NCBI RefSeq assembly: GCF_038433155.1 | Contig: NZ_JBCDMW010000013.1 | Span: 62,001-126,000 of the forward strand | Length of the DNA: 64,000 nt | Source of the DNA: Luteococcus sp038433155 | Lineage (GTDB): Bacteria > Actinomycetota > Actinomycetes > Propionibacteriales > Propionibacteriaceae | Direction: 5' to 3' | Part shown: positions 16,351 to 25,116 of the stretch, in pieces | Layout of the letters: each line of letters starts with the position of its first letter | Numbering within the stretch: the first letter of the stretch is position 1 | The notes under the pieces: model-generated | Databases searched by the model: none | Seen by the model: only the letters and a program-made list of their open reading frames with translations | What the model was told of the DNA's origin: nothing | Translations under genes and position numbers: made by a program

Positions 16351-16376
16351 GCCCGGTTGCGGGCCGGTAACCGGCC
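16351..16376. other. Overlapping inverted repeats between rlmN and gdhA
   Basis: GGCCGGT-A-ACCGGCC (16362-16376) is a near-perfect dyad, and GCCCG-N4-CGGGC just before it can form an alternative stem. They lie 30-55 bp past the rlmN stop and about 140 bp upstream of gdhA. They may end the rlmN transcript or act as a gdhA operator. Neither role is shown; the remaining ~150 bp up to gdhA shows nothing else. Confidence 0.3.
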
Positions 16377-16406
16377 AGCATGTGAATGGCCCCTTCAGTC
16401 ACCGGT

Positions 16407-17630
16407 TCAATTCATCGTCGCGGCCAGTTGGCCGCAGGCGCCGTCGATCTCCTGGCCCCGGGTGTCGCGCACGGTCACCGGGATGCCCCAGTTCTCCAGG
16501 GTCTTCACGAAGGCCTGCTCGTCGCTCTTGCGGGAGGCCGTCCACTTGGAACCCGGCGTCGGGTTGAGCGGGATCAGGTTGACGTGCACCCAACCCCAGT
16601 CGCCGCGGGCCTTCAGCCGCTTGGCCAGCAGCGCGGCCCGCTCGGCCTGGTCATTGATGTCCTTGATCATGATGTATTCGATGCTGACCCGACGCCTGGT
16701 GGCCTTGGCATAGTTCCAGGCGGCGTCCAGCACCTCGTCCACCTTGTAGCGGGTGTTGATCGGCACCAATTCATCACGCAGCTCGTCGTCGGGGGCGTGC
16801 AGGCTGATGGCCAGCGTGATCGGCAACCCCTCGGTGGTGAGCTGCTCGATCCGCGGAACCAGCCCGACGGTGGAGACGGTGATCCCCCGCTTGCTCATCC
16901 CCAGCCCCTGCGGCGTCGGGTCGCTGATGGCGCGCACCGCCCCCAGCACCGCCTTGTAGTTGGCCAGCGGTTCGCCCATCCCCATGAAGACGATGTTGTT
17001 CACCTGGCCCACCCCGCCGGGCAGCTGACCCGACGACAGCACCTGCTCGGCCTTCATCACCTGGGCGACGATCTCCCCGGTGGACATGTTGCGCTGCAGG
17101 CCGCCCTGGCCGGTGGCGCAGAAGGGGCAGGCCATGCCGCAGCCGGCCTGGGAGCTGATGCACAGGGTGGAGCGAACATGGCTCTGCTGCTCGGCGGGCA
17201 GGCCCCGCTTGACGCCGTAGCGCATCAACACGGACTCCACCAGGCTGCCGTCGTGCAAGCGCCACAGCGTTTTCACGGTGGTGTCACCATCGCAGCGCTG
17301 CTCGCTCATCGGCGTGACCAGCTCGGGGAAGAAGCGTTGGGCCACCTCCTTCCGAGCGGCCTTGGGCAGGTCACTCCAGGTGGTCGGGTCGGTCTCGAAG
17401 CGCTCGAAGAAGTGCTTGGAGATCTGCTGTGCCCGGAAGGCGGGCAGGCCCAGCTCCTTGACCGCCTCGGTTCGCTCGTCGACGGACAGGTCGATCCAGT
17501 GTTTGGCGGGCTTGCCGCGACGCGGGGCCGCGAAGACCAGCGGCAGTTCCTTGCCCGGATCGGCCAGCGGTTCGCTGGGCAGGGCCAGGTTCTTGGGCGC
17601 CGCGTGGTTGCGGCCGTCGGGAGCGCTCAC
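16407..17630 (-). CDS. rlmN: Dual-specificity 23S rRNA/tRNA adenine C2-methyltransferase RlmN
   Basis: 407 residues from a GTG whose GTGA overlaps the cdsA stop. It is a radical-SAM enzyme methylating A2503 of 23S rRNA and A37 of some tRNAs. The iron-sulfur motif is CGMACPFCATGQGGLQRN. GMGEPLANY, the SLHAPDDELR segment and the C-terminal region holding the resolving cysteine are present. A longer start at 17663 would run into cdsA. It closes the rpsB-to-rlmN block. Confidence 0.96.
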   Translation of the reverse strand: MSAPDGRNHAAPKNLALPSEPLADPGKELPLVFAAPRRGKPAKHWIDLSVDERTEAVKELGLPAFRAQQISKHFFERFETDPTTWSDLPKAARKEVAQRFFPELVTPMSEQRCDGDTTVKTLWRLHDGSLVESVLMRYGVKRGLPAEQQSHVRSTLCISSQAGCGMACPFCATGQGGLQRNMSTGEIVAQVMKAEQVLSSGQLPGGVGQVNNIVFMGMGEPLANYKAVLGAVRAISDPTPQGLGMSKRGITVSTVGLVPRIEQLTTEGLPITLAISLHAPDDELRDELVPINTRYKVDEVLDAAWNYAKATRRRVSIEYIMIKDINDQAERAALLAKRLKARGDWGWVHVNLIPLNPTPGSKWTASRKSDEQAFVKTLENWGIPVTVRDTRGQEIDGACGQLAATMN

Positions 17631-18514
17631 AGCCCGGGCACCATCACGAACATGGCGAACCACGCCACCGGGGCTGCCACCAGCAGCGAGTCGAGCCGGT
17701 CCATCACGCCTCCGTGTCCGGGAAGGAAGGAGCTCATGTCCTTGATCCCCACATCTCTCTTGATCATGGATTCCACCAGGTCACCGGCGGTGCCGAAGCC
17801 CACCAGCAGCAGGCCCAGTACGGCGCCCACCCACCACGGCGCATGCAGCAGCCAGACGGAGCAGACCGCCCCCAGCGCCATCCCCGCGGTGACGGACCCG
17901 ACGAAACCCTCCCAGGTCTTCTTCGGGCTCACCCGTGGGGCCATCGGGTGCTTGCCGAACAACACACCGGCGATGTAGCCGCCGGTGTCGGAGGCGATCA
18001 CGCACAACAGGAAGGTGACGATCCGCTGCCGGCCATTGTCGTCGGCCAGCATCAAGGCCACTGTCGAGCCCAGCAGCGGGATGTAGGCGATGGTGAACAG
18101 GCTGGCCGAGGCATCCCGGACATAGCCCTCCGCGCCGAGCCGCAGCCGCAGCACCAGGCAGACCAGCGTGGTGACGGCCAACAGCCCGATGATCAGGGTG
18201 TTCGACGGCATGTGCTGGGCCGGGTGCTGACCCGCGTAGTAGGAGCCGATCACCGTCGCAGCGGTGCCGGCCACGATCGGCACGATCTCCGAGCGGGCCC
18301 CCACCCGGGCAAGCGCATTGTGCACCTCCACCGCACCCAGGCTGAGCGCGACGGCCACCAGCAGGATGAAGCCCCAGTTCCACCAGGCCAGCGTGGCCAC
18401 GACGGAACCGAACAACCCCACACCCACCGCGATCGCCGCGGGCAGGTTTCGGCCTGCCCGGGACGGGTTCGGCGGTGGTGTGAGGTCGGACGGGGCGATC
18501 TTCTCCTGGCTCAT
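17627..18514 (-). CDS. cdsA: Phosphatidate cytidylyltransferase
   Basis: 295 residues with about eight membrane helices. Makes CDP-diacylglycerol from phosphatidate and CTP in the cytoplasmic membrane. The C-terminal signature is intact: SPKKTWEGFVGSV, FGTAGDLVESMIKRD, then GHGGVMDRLDSL. The first ~25 residues are polar. It is 11 bp downstream of frr and overlaps rlmN by 4 bp, as in many actinobacteria. Confidence 0.95.
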   Translation of the reverse strand: MSQEKIAPSDLTPPPNPSRAGRNLPAAIAVGVGLFGSVVATLAWWNWGFILLVAVALSLGAVEVHNALARVGARSEIVPIVAGTAATVIGSYYAGQHPAQHMPSNTLIIGLLAVTTLVCLVLRLRLGAEGYVRDASASLFTIAYIPLLGSTVALMLADDNGRQRIVTFLLCVIASDTGGYIAGVLFGKHPMAPRVSPKKTWEGFVGSVTAGMALGAVCSVWLLHAPWWVGAVLGLLLVGFGTAGDLVESMIKRDVGIKDMSSFLPGHGGVMDRLDSLLVAAPVAWFAMFVMVPGL

Positions 18515-18525
18515 GAATGCGGTGC

Positions 18526-19083
18526 TCAGACCTCGAGCAGCTCGGCTTCCTTGGACTTCAGCAGCTCGTCGATCTGCTCGACGAACTTCTTGGTGGAGGC
18601 GTCCAACTGCTTCTCGGCGCGGGTGGCCTCGTCCTCGCCGATCTCCTTGTCCTTCTCCAGCCGCTTGATGGCATCGTTGGCGTGCCGACGCACATTGCGC
18701 ACGCTGACCCGGCCCTCCTCCGCCTTGTGCTTGGCCATCTTGATGTACTCCTTGCGCCGTTCCTCGGTCAGGGCGGGCAGGATGCAGCGGATCATGTTGC
18801 CGTCATTCGACGGGTTCACGCCCAGGTCGGAATCCCGCACCGCCTTCTCGACGGCATTCAGCGCGGACCGGTCGAAGGGCGTGATCAGGATGGTGCGGGC
18901 CTCCGGCACCTGGAAGGTGGCCAGCTGCTGCAGCGGCGTCGGCGCGCCGTAATAGTCCGCCATCAGCTTGTTGAACATGGCGGGGTGGGCACGGCCGGTG
19001 CGGATCCCCGCGAACTCCTCGCGGGCGAAGTCGACGGCGGAGGCCATCTTCTTCTCGGCGTCCTTGATGATGTCGGTGATCAC
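18526..19083 (-). CDS. frr: Ribosome recycling factor
   Basis: 185 residues, the normal size. With EF-G it splits the post-termination ribosome. The start has KKMASAVDFAREEFAGIRTGRAHP and the end NDAIKRLEKDKEIGEDEATRAEKQL, both characteristic. It lies between pyrH and cdsA in the conserved order. Confidence 0.97.
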   Translation of the reverse strand: MITDIIKDAEKKMASAVDFAREEFAGIRTGRAHPAMFNKLMADYYGAPTPLQQLATFQVPEARTILITPFDRSALNAVEKAVRDSDLGVNPSNDGNMIRCILPALTEERRKEYIKMAKHKAEEGRVSVRNVRRHANDAIKRLEKDKEIGEDEATRAEKQLDASTKKFVEQIDELLKSKEAELLEV

Positions 19084-19142
19084 GATGATTCCTTCGGTTT
19101 TCAGTGGGAACTGCTTCGTTTTTCCTGCGGTCCTGCGGGCAC

Positions 19143-19856
19143 TCAGCGGTGGATCGTGGTGCCGATCTGCTCGCCATTGGCGGCCTTGGCGATGTTGCCC
19201 TCGACGGTCAGGTTGAAGAAGACCATCTTCAGGTTGTTGTCCCGGGCCAGGGAGATGGCGGCGGCGTCGGCCACCTTGAGGTCCTTGGCCAGGTACTCGT
19301 CATAGCTCAGCTCGTCGAACATCGTGGCGTTCGGATTGGTCTTGGGGTCGGAGTCGAAGACCCCGTCGACGCCCTGCTTGCCCATCAGCAGGGCCTCGCA
19401 GCCGATCTCCAGGGCGCGCTGGGCGCTCACGGTGTCGGTGGAGAAGTACGGCATCCCGGCACCGGCGCCGAAGATCACCACGCGGCCCTTCTCCAGGTGA
19501 CGCGCGGCGCGTCGCGGAATGTACGGCTCGGCCACCTGGGTCATGGTGATGGCGCTCTGCACCCGGGTGGGGACCCCGGCCTTCTCACAGAAGTCCTGCA
19601 GGGCAATGGCATTCATCACGGTGCCCAGCATGCCCATGTAGTCGGCGCGTTCGCGCTCCATGCCATTCTGGCTCAGCTCGGCGCCGCGGAAGAAGTTGCC
19701 GCCACCGACGACGATGGCCACCTCCACCCCACTCTTGGCGACGTCGGCCACTTGCTGGGCGATGTTGGCGACGACTGCCGGGTCCACGCCGACCTTGCCG
19801 CCGCCGAAGACCTCGCCGGACAGCTTCAGCAGCACTCGCTTGTAGGGCTTGCTCAC
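19143..19856 (-). CDS. pyrH: UMP kinase
   Basis: 237 residues from a GTG with AGGAGG eight bases upstream; a longer in-frame start at 19952 would run through the hairpin below tsf. Phosphorylates UMP to UDP. The amino-acid-kinase fold shows YKRVLLKLSGEVFGG, VVGGGNFFRGAEL, MGMLGTVMNAIAL and a C-terminal FNLTVEGNIAKA. It is followed after about 60 bp by frr. Confidence 0.97.
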   Translation of the reverse strand: MSKPYKRVLLKLSGEVFGGGKVGVDPAVVANIAQQVADVAKSGVEVAIVVGGGNFFRGAELSQNGMERERADYMGMLGTVMNAIALQDFCEKAGVPTRVQSAITMTQVAEPYIPRRAARHLEKGRVVIFGAGAGMPYFSTDTVSAQRALEIGCEALLMGKQGVDGVFDSDPKTNPNATMFDELSYDEYLAKDLKVADAAAISLARDNNLKMVFFNLTVEGNIAKAANGEQIGTTIHR

Positions 19857-19923
19857 GAATTCCTCCTCTTGAGAACGCCAAGGCGTAGCGCCAGCCACTC
19901 TACTGGACACGGCGATGGGGAGG

Positions 19924-19956
19924 GCCCACGCGGGACCCTCCCCATCATCCATGCTT
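19924..19956 (-). terminator. GC-rich hairpin between tsf and pyrH
   Basis: An 11-bp perfect inverted repeat (GATGGGGAGGG at 19924-19934 with its complement at 19946-19956) sits 27 bp past the tsf stop. No U-tract follows, so it may only partly end the rpsB-tsf transcript. Confidence 0.5.
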
Positions 19957-19982
19957 CAAGCCGCTGACGCGGCGTGCCGGAA

Positions 19983-20792
19983 TCAGTTGCCGGCAGACAG
20001 CCGCGCGAAGCGGGTGACCTTCACACCGGCGGCGTCCAGCAGCTGGCCGACGGTCTTCTTGTCATCGCTGACGGCGGGCTGCTCAACCAGGCAGACGTCC
20101 TTGTAGAAGCCACCCAGACGACCCTCGACGATGCGGTCGATGATCTTCTCCGGCTTGCCCTCCTCCAGCGCGGTCTCCTTGGCGATCCGGGCCTCCTTCT
20201 CCACAACCTCGGCCGGGACGTCCTCGCGGGTCACGTACTGGGGCTGCATGGAAGCGATCTGCAGGGCCACGGAGTGCACCAGGGCCGCGTCGGCACCCTC
20301 GTACTCGACGATCACGCCGACCTGCGGAGGCAGGTCCTGCGAGCGGCGGTGCAGGTAGGTGTGGGTCTCACCCTCATAGCTGACGGCGTCCTTCAGCTCC
20401 AGCTTCTCGCCGATCTTGGTGGCCAGGGCCTCCACGGCGCTCTGCACGGTGCCATCCTCGAGGGCCACCGCGTTGGCGGCCTCGACGCCATTGGCGCCGG
20501 CCTCGGCCACAGCGGCGACGATCTTGTCGGCCAGGGCGATGAACTCGGCGTTTTTGGCGACGAAGTCGGTCTCCGAACCCAGCTGGATCAGGCTCTTGCC
20601 GGAGGCAGCGACGATGCCATTGCTGGCCTCGCGATCCGAGCGCTTGGCCATCTTGGCCTGGCCGGTGACGCGCAGGATCTCGACGGCGCGCTCGAAGTCG
20701 CCCTCCGCCTCGGTCAGGGCCTTCTTGGCGTCCATCATTCCGGCGCCGGTGGCGTCGCGGAGCTTCTTCACATCGGCAGCAGTGATTGCCAT
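19983..20792 (-). CDS. tsf: Elongation factor Ts
   Basis: 269 residues. Recycles EF-Tu by exchanging GDP for GTP. The N-terminal UBA-like helix pair with KKLRDATGAGMMDAKKALTE is diagnostic, followed by QLGSETDFVAKNAEF and two core subdomains. It is 36 bp downstream of rpsB and cotranscribed with it. Confidence 0.97.
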   Translation of the reverse strand: MAITAADVKKLRDATGAGMMDAKKALTEAEGDFERAVEILRVTGQAKMAKRSDREASNGIVAASGKSLIQLGSETDFVAKNAEFIALADKIVAAVAEAGANGVEAANAVALEDGTVQSAVEALATKIGEKLELKDAVSYEGETHTYLHRRSQDLPPQVGVIVEYEGADAALVHSVALQIASMQPQYVTREDVPAEVVEKEARIAKETALEEGKPEKIIDRIVEGRLGGFYKDVCLVEQPAVSDDKKTVGQLLDAAGVKVTRFARLSAGN

Positions 20793-20828
20793 GTCAGTTT
20801 CCGTTCTTGGAAGTTGTTGCGGGACGGA

Positions 20829-21722
20829 TCAGTTGGCTTCGGCGGCAGCCTCGGCCGGGGCCTCGGTGGCGGGAGCCTCGGTGGTGGCCTCGGCCTCGAC
20901 GGCCGGGGTCTCGGCGGGGGCGGCCTCGGCGGCGGGCTGCTCGGCGGCCTTGTCACCGGCCAGCAGCTCCTTCTCCCAGTCGGCCAGCGGCTCGGCAGCC
21001 GGGGCGTCCGCGGCGGCGTCGGCGTTGCCACCGGAGCGCTGCAGCAGGCCGTCCGCGGCGGCGTCGGCGATGATCCGGGTCAGCAGGGAGACGGAGCGGA
21101 TCGCGTCGTCATTGCCGGGGATCGGGAAGTCCACCTCGTCGGGATCACAGTTGGTGTCCAGGATGGCGACGACGGGGATGCGCAGCTTGCGCGCCTCGTC
21201 GATGGCCAGGTGCTCCTTCTTGGTGTCGACGATCCACACGGCCTGCGGGGCGCGGGCCATGTCACGGATGCCGCCCAGGGTCTTCTCCAGCTTGTCCTTC
21301 TCGCGCTTGAGACCCAGCAGTTCCTTCTTGGTCAGGCCGGAGGCGGCGACATTGTCGAAGTCCATGACCTCGAGCTCCTTGAGCCGCTGCACCCGCTTGA
21401 TCACGGTCTGGTAGTTGGTCAGCATGCCGCCCAGCCAGCGCTGGTTCACGTAGGGCATCCCGACGCGGGTGGCCTGCTCGGCGATGGCCTCCTGGGCCTG
21501 CTTCTTGGTGCCGACGAACAGCACCTGGCCGCCGCGGGCGACGGTCTCCTTGACGAAGGCGTAGGCCTTGTCGATGTAGGTCAGCGACTGCTGCAGGTCG
21601 ATGATGTAGATGCCATTGCGCTCGGTGAAGATGAAGCGCTTCATCTTGGGGTTCCAGCGGCGGGTCTGGTGCCCGAAGTGGACACCGCTCTCGAGCAGCT
21701 GGCGAGTGGTGACGACGGCCAT
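20829..21722 (-). CDS. rpsB: 30S ribosomal protein S2
   Basis: 297 residues from the ATG at 21720-21722, preceded by GAAAGGA. The S2 body (LLESGVHFGHQTRRWNPKM, FVGTKKQAQEAI, RWLGGMLTN, IPVVAILDTNCDPD) ends near residue 240. About 55 further residues form an Ala/Glu/Pro-rich acidic tail, an extension seen in several actinobacterial S2 proteins and likely disordered. The leader has a hairpin and a recognisable promoter, listed separately. Confidence 0.97.
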   Translation of the reverse strand: MAVVTTRQLLESGVHFGHQTRRWNPKMKRFIFTERNGIYIIDLQQSLTYIDKAYAFVKETVARGGQVLFVGTKKQAQEAIAEQATRVGMPYVNQRWLGGMLTNYQTVIKRVQRLKELEVMDFDNVAASGLTKKELLGLKREKDKLEKTLGGIRDMARAPQAVWIVDTKKEHLAIDEARKLRIPVVAILDTNCDPDEVDFPIPGNDDAIRSVSLLTRIIADAAADGLLQRSGGNADAAADAPAAEPLADWEKELLAGDKAAEQPAAEAAPAETPAVEAEATTEAPATEAPAEAAAEAN

Positions 21723-21772
21723 GGCCGGTCCTTTCAGTCGTGGACGCAACGGCGCCCACACGGTTCCTCACA

Positions 21773-21793
21773 GGCGGTGAACTCTTCACCGCC
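21773..21793 (-). promoter_or_regulatory. Hairpin in the rpsB leader
   Basis: A perfect 9-bp inverted repeat with a 3-nt loop (GGCGGTGAA/TTCACCGCC) lies about 50 nt upstream of the rpsB start. It lies within the predicted leader and could serve autoregulation by S2, as happens in other bacteria. I cannot match it to a known leader family. Confidence 0.35.
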
Positions 21794-21910
21794 CACCTGA
21801 TGCGCTGTCCGGCCGCCACCCGTGCTGACACGGGACCGCGGGAGGCCCGACCCCTCGGCGAGGGATGAGCGCATGCGAAGTCAGCCCGAATCGGTTCGAG
21901 CTGCGCCTGC

Positions 21911-21940
21911 ATTCTATGGGGTCCGGCAGCGGGCAACCAA
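21911..21940 (-). promoter_or_regulatory. Candidate promoter of rpsB-tsf
   Basis: On the minus strand TTGGTT (21935-21940) and TAGAAT (21911-21916) are separated by 18 bp. Transcription would start near 21904 and give a leader of about 180 nt that includes the rpsB hairpin. Confidence 0.4.
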
Positions 21941-21970
21941 ACCGGCTGACCGGGGCCCAACTGGTCGGGG

Positions 21971-22007
21971 TTTTCCACAGATTCTGGTTTCCGAGGAATT
22001 GTCCACA
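21971..22007 (+). promoter_or_regulatory. Two DnaA-box-like sites upstream of the M23 gene
   Basis: TTTTCCACA (21971-21979) and TTGTCCACA (21999-22007) lie 28 bp apart on the same strand. The second equals the actinobacterial DnaA-box consensus TTGTCCACA. With the rpsB promoter and leader hairpin they account for what can be seen in the 336-bp gap 21723-22058; the rest shows nothing recognisable. Confidence 0.4.
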
Positions 22008-22058
22008 GGCCGCCCGGGGCGTGACGCAAATCGAGGCCTCTTGCACACACTGCTGGGC

Positions 22059-23045
22059 ATGAACAGACCGTGCCCGCCCCGCCTGGCCCTGATGTGCTCG
22101 CTGGTGGCACTGCTGATGACCACGCTCTGGCTGCCGGCCCCGACGGTGGCCGTCGCGCAGCCCGCTCCCCCACCGCCCCTGATCAGGCCCGTGGAAGGGG
22201 ACGTCGGACGCGCCTTCGACGGCCCGAAGCAGAAGTGGGGCCGCGGGCACCGGGGAGTGAACCTGGCGGCGCCACCCGGCACCGCGGTGCTGGCCTCGGC
22301 CGACGGCGTGGTGGCCTTCGTCGGGCGGGTGGTGGACCGGGAGGTGATCTCGCTGACCCATGCCGGGGGCTACCGGACAACCCACGAGCCGGTGCGCGCC
22401 ACGGTGCGGGTGGGCCAGCGGGTGCGGGCCGGGCAGTTGATCGGCTACGTGATGGCGGGCGCGGAGTGCCCGTCGGGTTGCCTGCACTGGGGCCTGAAAC
22501 TCGGGGAGCAGTACCTGGACCCGCTGCGCTTCCTGGCCGCAACCGGGGTGCGGCTGCTGCCCGAGGGCAGCCGGGTGGCCTCCGCTCCCCCGCCGGCCAC
22601 CGGGTCCTTGCTGCAGACCCTGACCATGCCCCCGATGCCGGCCGCCTCCGGCCGCCTGGTGCGACCCACCTCGGGGCCGGTCACCTCGCCCTTCGGGCAG
22701 CGCTTCCACCCCGTCCTGCACGTCTGGAAGCTGCACGACGGGATGGACTACGGCGCGCCCTGTGGCACCCCGGTGCGCTCCGCCGCCGCGGGACGGGTGG
22801 TGCTGACCGAGTTCAACATCGCCTACGGCAACCGGGTGATCGTGGAGCACGGCAGCATCGGGGGCACCGCGGTGCGGACCTCGTACAACCACCTCAGCGG
22901 CTTCGCCGTCTCGGCGGGCCAGACGGTGACGCAGGGGCAGCCAGTGGGCACCGTGGGCAGCACCGGCTACTCGACGGGCTGCCACCTGCACTTCATGGTC
23001 TGGGCCAATGGGGGTGTCACCAACCCCGCCGGGTGGGTGGGGTGA
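22059..23045 (+). CDS. Secreted peptidase with two M23/LytM domains, the first degenerate
   Basis: 328 residues from the ATG at 22059, chosen because a Sec signal peptide follows (MNRPCPPRLALMCSLVALL..., cut near AVA). The first M23-like domain (~45-175) has HRGVNLA and LHWGLKLG, so the Asp zinc ligand of HxxxD is replaced by Asn. The second (~200-325) has the full set HDGMDYG and HLHFMVW plus GHP-like turns. M23 enzymes cut peptidoglycan cross-links. Domain two is probably active; domain one may bind or regulate. It lies alone between rpsB (divergent) and xerC (convergent). Confidence 0.88.
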   Translation: MNRPCPPRLALMCSLVALLMTTLWLPAPTVAVAQPAPPPPLIRPVEGDVGRAFDGPKQKWGRGHRGVNLAAPPGTAVLASADGVVAFVGRVVDREVISLTHAGGYRTTHEPVRATVRVGQRVRAGQLIGYVMAGAECPSGCLHWGLKLGEQYLDPLRFLAATGVRLLPEGSRVASAPPPATGSLLQTLTMPPMPAASGRLVRPTSGPVTSPFGQRFHPVLHVWKLHDGMDYGAPCGTPVRSAAAGRVVLTEFNIAYGNRVIVEHGSIGGTAVRTSYNHLSGFAVSAGQTVTQGQPVGTVGSTGYSTGCHLHFMVWANGGVTNPAGWVG

Positions 23046-23050
23046 GCCCC

Positions 23051-23986
23051 TCAGGCGCGCGGATGGGCCTGGTTGAAGGCCGCCCGGAGCCGCTCATTGC
23101 TCACATGGGTGTAGATCTGCGTCGTGGCCAGCGACGCGTGTCCCAACATCTCCTGCACACTGCGCAGGTCCGCGCCGCCCTCCAGCAGGTGGGTGGCCAT
23201 CGCGTGCCGCAGGCCGTGCGGCCCCAGGTCCGGGGCTTGGGGCACGGCCTCCAGGGCGTGGTGCACCACCCGTCGGACCACCCGGGGGTCGATCCGGGCG
23301 CCGCGCGCTCCCAGGAAGAGGGCATTGCTGGTGGCCGTCGCCGCGGCGGCCACCTCACCCCGCACCGCCAGCCAGCGCTCGACGGCCACCAGCGCCGGCT
23401 CCCCCACCGGCACGGTGCGTTCCTTGTTGCCCTTGCCCAGCACCCGGGCGGTGCGCCGGGCGAAGTCCAGGTCGGCCAGGTCCAGCCCACACAGCTCGCT
23501 GACCCGCACCCCGCACCCGTAGAGCAGCTCCAGCAGGGCGACGTCGCGGACCGGGAGCGGGCCCTCGCCCTCCGCGGCGCGGGCGGTGGCCGCGGCGAAC
23601 AGTTCGTCCAGGTCCGCCTGGGCCAGGTCCGGCGGCAGCCGTCGCGGCACCCGGGGGGATTTCAGCGCCACCGCCGGATCCGTGGCCACCAGGCCTTCCC
23701 GGGCCGCCCAGGCGAAGAAGACCCGGGCCACTCCGCTGCGTCGTTGCAGGGTGGCGGGGCTGGCACCGTCGGCCTGCATCGCGGCCAGCCAGCCGCGCAG
23801 GTCCCGCAGTTCAACGGCCGCCAGGCGGGTGACACCGCGGCCCGTCAGGTGGCTGAACAGAGCGGTGACGTCACCGCGATAGGCCCGCACCGTGTGCGGG
23901 GAATTTCCCCGCTCCTGGGCCAGCCAGGCCGTGAACTCGTCGAGCACCACGCCCAGGTCCGGGGGAAGTTGGCTGGCCGATGGCAT
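23051..23986 (-). CDS. xerC: Tyrosine recombinase XerC
   Basis: 311 residues. Resolves chromosome dimers at dif with XerD. The N-terminal SAM-like core-binding domain (~10-100) precedes a catalytic domain with the Arg in YGCGVRVSELCGL, Lys in VLGKGNKERTVP, HGLRHAMATHLLEGG, the second His in MLGHASLATTQIYTHV and the nucleophile Tyr there. The rpsB-proximal location matches other actinobacteria and supports XerC rather than an integrase. No attachment site or phage genes are nearby. Confidence 0.93.
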   Translation of the reverse strand: MPSASQLPPDLGVVLDEFTAWLAQERGNSPHTVRAYRGDVTALFSHLTGRGVTRLAAVELRDLRGWLAAMQADGASPATLQRRSGVARVFFAWAAREGLVATDPAVALKSPRVPRRLPPDLAQADLDELFAAATARAAEGEGPLPVRDVALLELLYGCGVRVSELCGLDLADLDFARRTARVLGKGNKERTVPVGEPALVAVERWLAVRGEVAAAATATSNALFLGARGARIDPRVVRRVVHHALEAVPQAPDLGPHGLRHAMATHLLEGGADLRSVQEMLGHASLATTQIYTHVSNERLRAAFNQAHPRA

Positions 23987-24008
23987 GGGTCGAGTCTAGA
24001 TTTCAACC

Positions 24009-25073
24009 ATGAGCGATTCCACGAGCGCCACCCAGTTGCTGATCGGCTGCTACACCGGCGAGTCCGGCACCGACGGGGTGGTCACGGCCCGGCTGTCCGC
24101 CATCGGCCCGGAGCTGACCGGGCAGACCGTGAGCCTGCCCAATGCCAGTTGGCTGGTGCAGCACGAGCAGCTGGTGCTGGCGGTCAGCGAGTGGAACCCG
24201 GCCCGGCTGGCCGTGCTGCGGCGCATGGACGATGGGCTGCGCGTGGCCAGCAGCGCCGCCACCCACGGCGCGGATGCCTGTCATCTGGCGGTGTCCCCGG
24301 ATGGGGCGTGGATTGCCGTGGCCAACTATGCCTCCGGTTCGGTCAGCCTGTTCGCGCTGCCCACCGGCGCCTCGCTCGCCGAACCGCTCGCCGTGCTGGC
24401 CTTCAGCGGTCACGGCCCCGATCCCGAGCGGCAGTCCGCCCCGCATGCCCACCAGGTGACCTGGCTGGACGAGGACCATGTGCTGGTCTGCGACCTCGGC
24501 ACGGACCAGCTGCACGTCGCTCGGGCCCGGGCCACCGGCGAGGGGGCCGAGCTGGACCTGCTCACCTCGGTCAACCTGCCGCCCGGCACCGGCCCACGGC
24601 ATCTGGTGATGCGACCCGTCGGCCCCGACGAGCAACAGTTCGCCGTCGCCGGTGAGCTGAGCGGCCGCGTGGTGGGGGTGCGGCATGAGGGGCTGGACTG
24701 GGGCAATGGCTGGTGGGTGGGGCGAAGCGTGCTGGCGACGAATCATCCGGGCCAGTCACAACCGTCGGGCCTGCGCTTGTTCGGCCATGACCTGGTGCTG
24801 GCCAATCGGGGCACCAACACCATTGCGCTGCTGCGTTGGACCGACGACGGGATGCTCAGCCTGGCCAGCGAATCGCCGTGCGGCGGTGAGCACCCGCGGG
24901 ACCTGGCCGAGCACGGGGGTCTGCTCTTCGTCGCCAACCAGGGCTCGGACACGGTGAGCGTGCTGGCCCACCGCGGGGAGGGCTTCGAGCAGGTGGGTGC
25001 GCTGGCCGTGCAGAAGCCGGCCAGTTTGCTCTTCCTCAGCGCGGATGACAGCCCCGCTGGGGCGGCGCGGTAG
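24009..25073 (+). CDS. Lactonase-family beta-propeller protein
   Basis: 354 residues, cytoplasmic (no signal peptide). It resembles the seven-bladed lactonase family (PF10282) that includes YbhE-type 6-phosphogluconolactonase: LLIGCYTGESGTDGV at the start, DACHLAVSPDGAWIAVANYASGSVSLF, GTGPRHLVM and HPRDLAEHGGLLFVANQGSDTVSVL near the end. These blades are typical. The true substrate of actinobacterial members is often unproven. It is divergent from xerC and 43 bp before def. Confidence 0.82.
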   Translation: MSDSTSATQLLIGCYTGESGTDGVVTARLSAIGPELTGQTVSLPNASWLVQHEQLVLAVSEWNPARLAVLRRMDDGLRVASSAATHGADACHLAVSPDGAWIAVANYASGSVSLFALPTGASLAEPLAVLAFSGHGPDPERQSAPHAHQVTWLDEDHVLVCDLGTDQLHVARARATGEGAELDLLTSVNLPPGTGPRHLVMRPVGPDEQQFAVAGELSGRVVGVRHEGLDWGNGWWVGRSVLATNHPGQSQPSGLRLFGHDLVLANRGTNTIALLRWTDDGMLSLASESPCGGEHPRDLAEHGGLLFVANQGSDTVSVLAHRGEGFEQVGALAVQKPASLLFLSADDSPAGAAR

Positions 25074-25116
25074 GTTGTGCCCCGACGATCAGGTTTTCGG
25101 CACGGAAAGGCAGGAC

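Noticed and set aside
21880..21900. GGTTCGA-like string resembling a tRNA T-loop
   Set aside because: No acceptor, anticodon or D-arm pairs can be drawn around it.
21971..22007. Replication origin based on DnaA-box-like sites
   Set aside because: Only two boxes, no AT-rich unwinding region, and no dnaA/dnaN nearby.
23051..23986. Integrase of an integrated element
   Set aside because: Sequence and synteny fit XerC, and no attachment repeats or phage genes surround it.
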